Assembly: GCF_018691265.1 (NCBI RefSeq)
Contig: NW_024881272.1
Span: forward strand, 26,029,323 to 26,093,322
Direction: 5' to 3'
From: Tyto alba
Taxonomy: Eukaryota > Chordata > Aves > Strigiformes > Tytonidae
DNA: 64,000 bases
Below are positions 58,750-64,000 of this stretch, one piece after another. A program made the position numbers and the translations under genes. Below the pieces are notes generated by a model that saw only the letters and a program-made list of their open reading frames with translations, had not been told where the DNA came from and made no database searches. Position 1 is the first letter of the stretch; the number at the start of each line of letters is the position of its first letter.

Positions 58750-61700
58750 TTTGGGGATCTCTGCTGAACCCACTCGAAAATTCACCCCGGGGGGATCAAA
58801 CACTATCTCCAAGTGGGATCTGACTGCCTCTGCAGAGACTCGAGTCTCCATCTCCTGATGCTCCTTTTGTTCTTAGGACCGGAGGGATAAAACCATCGAC
58901 ACCCAAACCCTCACACACCTTCTGGGGCAATCCCCCTCCCGACACCTCGACAGGAGGTGAATCCAGGGGAAAGCCAGACCTGGGATCCCACTGGAAACCA
59001 GTGGCACCACCCCTAGGAGCCTTGCAGCAGAACTGGGAGGACTCGGCTGTGTTAAGTTCCACCCCACTCCTGCCCTTGACAGGTGACAGGAACCGGGAGG
59101 GGTGAGCAGGGCAGGGGGCTCAGCTCCCTTTACAGCAAAGCACAACGATTGCAGCCTGGATGTGGACTACAACTAGCAGCAAATCCACCTCCTCCCCAGG
59201 GGCCCAAAGGGGAGGGCAGAGGTATTGGGACTGCCCAGGAAAATGCCTGTGCTTCCCCCCTCTCCCCAGTCTGTGTGCCAAACAAGCCCTAGGAACTTTC
59301 TATTTACTCTCTTTCTAAACACAGACCCTTTTACTAGTGGTGAGCCCAGCCAGCAGAAGATGCTGTGCTGCTAAATCCTGTTCCTGGCAAAGCCAAGATC
59401 TAATTCACCCCTTGATCCACAGGGGCTCAAAAGCCATCCTGGGACACCCCAGCCCCTTTCCCATCCTCTGCGGGTTTGAGTGTGCCACAGTAGAGGGACG
59501 GCGTTGGCCTGGCCATGTCGGGTGAGCAGGTCTGGGGGCCATGGGGAGCGGAGACCTGGAGAGAGCCCCATCTCTGGATGGGGGATATGAAGCTAGTGAC
59601 CCCTCCTCTGTGTGTTGGGTCCCCGGTATGGATGCACTGGGAAGCCTCCGGCGTGGCTGGGATCAACACCGGGGTCTGATGCTGTTGTCCCCTCTCCTGT
59701 CATTAAGGTTTACAGATCATCATCGGGGCGCCTGGGGAGGCTCTGCAGCAGGACAGTGCTCTCAGCAGTGGGATGTACAGGAGAGAAACAAGGTGGGGAA
59801 GTGGAATGGGGCCGAAGAGGGAGAGAAAGGGGCTGGATCCTGCTCCCTTTCCAGCCAAGTGACTGCCTTGTCCTGCTCCCAGAAAGGTGAGCTCAGTCTA
59901 ACCCTTTCTTTGGTCTGTGTAGGGAAAAAAAACATAGCTCAAACCTGAGAAGGCTGAATCAAGTAGCAGCAGGTGAAGGTGCTGCTGGAAACACACCCAC
60001 ACTGGAAGCCCGATCCTGCCTTCCCCTGGCACAGTCAAGCTTAGGTGCTCAGCTCCATCAGGACTGGGTCCAGGGCTGAGGATGCAGCCAGTGCTGCAAG
60101 GCTAATCCTGGTGGAGGGAGGGAGGACATTGGTATTTATAAACTGCTGAAACATGCCTGATACTTGAGGGAAAATCCTCTCTGCTCCCTCAAGGGCTTTT
60201 GTTTGAAGGGCTTGACTCTGCCCTCCAAGAAGTTGAGAAGACCTTCTGGCTACTGTTATCTCTCTAGGGCCCTGCGTCACCCTCCTCACGGTGTGCTGAA
60301 GCACCCAGATCACTCTCTGTAATTGCTTGGGGAATGGAGGGCCCCCTGGGCAGGGCCTGGCACCTCTCTTCAGGGTTTGGCCTCCTGGTGCAAAGCGGGG
60401 CTGTTCTGCATCCCTCCATCCCCCTTACAAGGCACAAACGTTGGGAATGCTGTTCAGCACCAAATTGGGAACATTTGAGCTGAAATATTTTGAATGCACT
60501 TGAAAAGGGGAGGCAGGGAAGGAGAGGGACATGGGAGGGGGAAGGAGCTTCGGTCTTGCTGGCACGAAGTTGATTTGTCTGGATCCTGTCCCTTTGTGGC
60601 TGTCATCTGTCACTGTACCCGGGAGATGCTGCAAACCATGTACAGATGCAGCTCAGCCATGTGAGAAGTGTTCCTATATCAGGTATCATGACACTGCACC
60701 CACCTTGCCTTGACCCTCCAATTTAAATCAAAGCTGTACTTCTCTGTGGCAGGCAAGGGATGGGAATTTCCAGCAGCTCCTCCTGTGCCCGTGTCCCACT
60801 CCCCAGGACCTTGCTGAGGCAGAGAGGTGTGTGTGACAGCCTGGGTGACGGTGGGTGACAGTGCAGGTGCCAGTGGGTGGCCCAGGGAGGCCAGAGACCA
60901 GTGGAGCAAAGACCTTGCATCCCCTGGGGGATGGGGCCAGCCTGATGCTCCAGTGAGGCTTTTCATCTGCCTCCACAATGTCAGCAGAGCACAAAGGCAG
61001 GGGAGAGGTGAACCCCTCTGTTAATACACGTGTTTTAAATAACTGATATTTTTATTCCTTCCCTTCGGTGTGGTGGGCTTGGCACACATCTTTGTTTGCA
61101 CAATTGTCCTGCCTATACTTTCTGTTGCCCAAGTAAGGAGAAAAAGATCCCATGCGTGATCTGGAGGTGTGCTTTACTGGTTCTGACATGTAAATATTAA
61201 ACAACACCGAAGAGACAAAAACCCCCCTCCTACCCTTGAATCCCTTCAGATCCCTTTATTGTCCTGGCAGTTGTTGCACTTGGACTGGTTTTTCGCTTTC
61301 TCCTCTCAGAGCTGCTGGCTCCTGCAACGGTCCCCAGATTCCTCAGCTATGTCCTACTGAGGGAAAACATTTATTGAAGTTTTCAGATTATTGGGGAAAT
61401 ACATATTTCTACTTCTTTTCCAAACTCCACCAACATCTTTTTTAAGTCAGCTCCATGCGTCAATGTGGGGGCAGGAGAGGCACCCTCTTGCTATCCTCTT
61501 GTATAAATTGTGAGTACCCAGAAACACCACAGAGAGGGATTCCTACCATCACTGTGTGCTTCATTAGTGGGAAATAGTGGTGAGTATGTTCGTAGTTTGT
61601 TTTCCTCCATAATGTTGCACTTCATCTCACTCACACCTCTGAAGAAACTGGAGGTATAGACACACACATCCAGCTCCTCAGATAACCATGTTTCAGATGA

Positions 61701-63207
61701 CCTTCACCGAGGCAGCACCAGTGCCTTGGTGTTGTGCGGGGAGAAGAAGAGGAACAGTTGCTGATGAAAGTGAGGAGGTTGGAGAAGGAGGAAAGGTCTG
61801 GCATGGGGCTGCCCTCGTCTTGTCAGCACACACGCCTGTGACTGAACTGTGGGTACATACATGGGGTTGGGCCATGTCCTTGACTAGAGCATCCCTCATC
61901 GTTCCTCCCCCCCGATCGTGTGAGCTGGCAGGTCCCTCTGCCTGGTGTTGCCTGTGAGCACCGTGTGTGCCCAGTGCTCACCTCCTGCCTCCCAGCACCC
62001 CAAATCAGGGCCAGGGCATTCAGCATCCCCAGGGTAGCACCCTTGCCAGCACAGGGAGTGATGTTTTAAAACAGCAGCAGGTTGCTTGCTCCAGTTATTC
62101 CTACCGCAGGCTCTGCTCTGTGTGTGTGCTTGTGTGTATGTGCGTGTGTGCGCAGGTGTGCACATGTGCATGTGTGTGCAGGTGTGTATGTGTGCGTGTG
62201 CGTGCAGGGAGGACTTCCTTGGCAGCACAACAGAAGAGCAAAGTGTAAAATGCTCCTGTTCTGGCTCGGTGGATAAATTGTCTACAAAGGGCTCTTCAAC
62301 CTGAATGCATGCCGCAAAGGCGCATGGCACTTCTCCGGGAGAACAATGACTTGGCCTGAGTCACAGCACTGCTGAGAAGCATCCCAACACTGCCTGTCAA
62401 GGGAAGGGGACTTGTGTTTACCCCTGAGACAGCTTTTATTAATGAATTCCTGAGACCACTGTGGAATCGGGGACACAGGAAAGAAGAGGAAAGGGAGAAT
62501 AAGGATGAAATGCTTGGGCTCTGCATCAGATGCAATGCTCTCAGTAATAAGCAGATCTACAAGTGATGCTGGTCCCTTTCCAGTTTCCACCCCAAGAGCT
62601 GGGGTTGGGACCAGGGGGAGAGGGCACAGACAGGTGCCCATTGAAAGGACCAGGCTGCCTGTTTCACATGAAGAAGAGGAAATACCTTTCCCCAAGACAC
62701 CCTGTAAAACTCACTCTGCTGTGGCTGTCACTCTGCTGGCAGCTTCTCAGATGGTAACTACTAAGCGCTCGAGTTTGGATGTGGCCTTTAGCTTCAGATG
62801 TCCTTGAAACTTCAGCTGCCAGAGGCTGGCAGGGTGCAGCCGGGAGAGGATCGTTCTGTTTCTGGTATTTACTTGCTAAGCGTCCATCCCCAGCCACTGC
62901 TGGAGAGGAGATACTGGAGCTTTGGACGAAATCCCACAAAATTTCATGGAAGCAGAACAGCAGGAAGGCAAACAGGAAAGAAGAGGAGTAATATACTATT
63001 CTCAGGGGTACTGGTTGCATTTCTCTGTTTGGTTTGCTGTGTTGTTTCCTTTTCCTTCAGCCACAGACTACAGGATTATGGCAAATGAATTAAGGGATTA
63101 AATCATAAGGGAGAATTAGGATCCTGCTGATTTAGAAGCAGAAGTCCAGATGGGTTTATTGAACTGTAGATGATGTAAGAGCATCTTGGGTAGGGCAGTG
63201 GATGTAA
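58750..63207. other. distal flank, no gene supported
   Basis: CpG density falls and the sequence returns to ordinary intergenic composition. Open frames are short and featureless. A TG microsatellite lies at 62,118-62,207. In human the next gene downstream of FOXD2 is TRABD2B at several hundred kb, so absence of a gene here is expected. Confidence 0.6.
62118..62207. repeat. imperfect (TG)n microsatellite
   Basis: About 90 bp of TG repeats interrupted by C and A (TGTGTGTGTGCTTGTGTGTA then GTGCGTGTGTGCGCAGG and similar). Z-DNA prone and probably length-variable. Confidence 0.85.
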
Positions 63208-63467
63208 GTCACAGGATAATTTAGATTGGAAGGAACCTCTGAAGGCCTCTGGTCCAACAGCCCTCAAAGCATAGCCAATTTAAATCAGGATGACCAGGGC
63301 TTTGTTCACCCAAATTTTGAATGCCTCCAAGGATGGAGAGTCCCCCACCTCTCTGGTCCCCTGTGTTTAGCCATCCTGAGGGGGATTTTTTTTCCCTAAT
63401 ATCTCATCAAATCTTCCTCTTCTGCAACTTGTGTTCATTGCCTCTGCTTTTATTGCTGTGCACCTTG
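63208..63467 (-). mobile_element. CR1 LINE 3' fragment
   Basis: The plus strand reads as the complement of a CR1 3' end: ATTTAGATTGGAAGGAACCT, then TCTGGTCCAACAG, ATGCCTCCAAGGATGGAGAG, CCACCTCTCTGG, TAATATCTCATC and TGCAACTTGTGTTCATTGCC. These are the words of avian CR1 elements in the same order, with scattered mutations and a missing terminal repeat. CR1 is the main interspersed repeat of birds. It is a truncated, inactive copy with no reading frame. Confidence 0.85.
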
Positions 63468-64000
63468 GGTGGATGCCCAGGTGCCTCAGGGACCTATTCA
63501 GGCCCTGTTTTAACTGCCTTGTGTGCCAGATTGTTGGGCACAAGCTTCAGAGACGATCCCATCTTAGATAGCAAGTTTGGGGCCTCCCGAACCCCTTGGA
63601 CTCTCCCCATGTGAGCAAGTCTGGATGGGAGGTCTCACCTCTCCGTGGTGCATCAGTACTGATGTTGAATCTGTCTCACCTGTATAAGGACAAGGTGGGG
63701 ATTTGATATTACTATGACTGGAGACACCTCAAGCAACATCTCAAGATTGCTCCCACAAGCCATTTCCAGTGTCATCCAGTAAATAGTGTGTCTGGGGAAA
63801 AAGGACATACAGTGGCCTTTGGTCTGCTGCATCCACCTGGAGAAACAAAGGCATGGATAAAAAAGTTTACTTGCTCATCTTCATTGCTGGTGACTGAACC
63901 AAGCGATTCCTTCTCCCCTGTGCCCTGAGCACTCCTCCACACTATTTGGAGTCACATAGCATGAGTCCATGCTGAGTCATGGCTTTTGGTGACAGGCTTA
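63468..64000. other. flank after CR1, no gene supported
   Basis: Ordinary intergenic sequence to the window end. Part of it could be further diverged CR1 sequence, but I cannot support that. Confidence 0.55.

Larger units (their letters stand above)
41100..58750. other. broad CpG-rich domain around FOXD2
   Basis: CpG-dense patches recur at about 41,110-41,580, 42,180-42,960, 43,480-47,100, 48,260-48,500, 50,160-51,200, 52,950-53,640, 54,420-54,880, 55,560-56,340 and 57,060-57,370, separated by homopolymer runs and AT-richer blocks. A many-kilobase cluster of CpG islands is typical of Polycomb-regulated developmental transcription factor loci. Patch limits are by eye. Confidence 0.6.

Overview
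The window is vertebrate nuclear DNA, almost certainly from a bird. Evidence: two intronless forkhead genes with vertebrate-type proteins, CpG islands around them, very sparse interspersed repeats, one CR1 LINE 3' fragment of the kind that dominates avian genomes, and a few old MIR-like SINE fragments. The species cannot be named from the sequence. I see no operons, CRISPR arrays, rRNA or tRNA genes.

There are two protein-coding genes, both on the plus strand and both single-exon. FOXE3 (28,791-29,970) encodes the lens forkhead factor. FOXD2 (45,742-47,079) encodes a forkhead repressor of mesenchyme, kidney and neural crest. The pair, with the same order, the same orientation and about 16 kb between coding regions, matches the FOXE3-FOXD2 pair on human chromosome 1p33, which supports both identifications. 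Each gene has a visible TATA box (28,610 and 45,200), a 5' UTR without upstream ATGs and a plausible polyadenylation signal (30,567 and 48,174). The FOXE3 reading frame is broken at a run of 16 C between its N-terminus and the forkhead domain. This is most likely a homopolymer-length error.

Layout: 1-27,800 is non-coding 5' flank of FOXE3, with several AT-rich, low-repeat blocks that look like candidate enhancers and a few MIR-like relics. 27,830-30,600 is FOXE3 with its CpG island. 30,600-41,100 is intergenic. 41,100-58,750 is a broad CpG-rich domain centred on FOXD2, interrupted by many very long mononucleotide runs (A, T, G or C of 16-32), a polypyrimidine tract of about 535 bp and short moderate-GC blocks that stand out as possible regulatory elements. 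58,750-64,000 is ordinary flank with a TG microsatellite and the CR1 fragment.

No new biological system is evident. The points most worth a second look are the FOXE3 frame break, near-identical forkhead segments in the two neighbouring genes, a perfect RFX X-box beside an inverted CCAAT box at 57,567, a dense motif cluster at 17,059-17,181, and the homopolymer-rich FOXD2 flanks. All enhancer calls are inference from motif content and sequence contrast; no alignment could be run.
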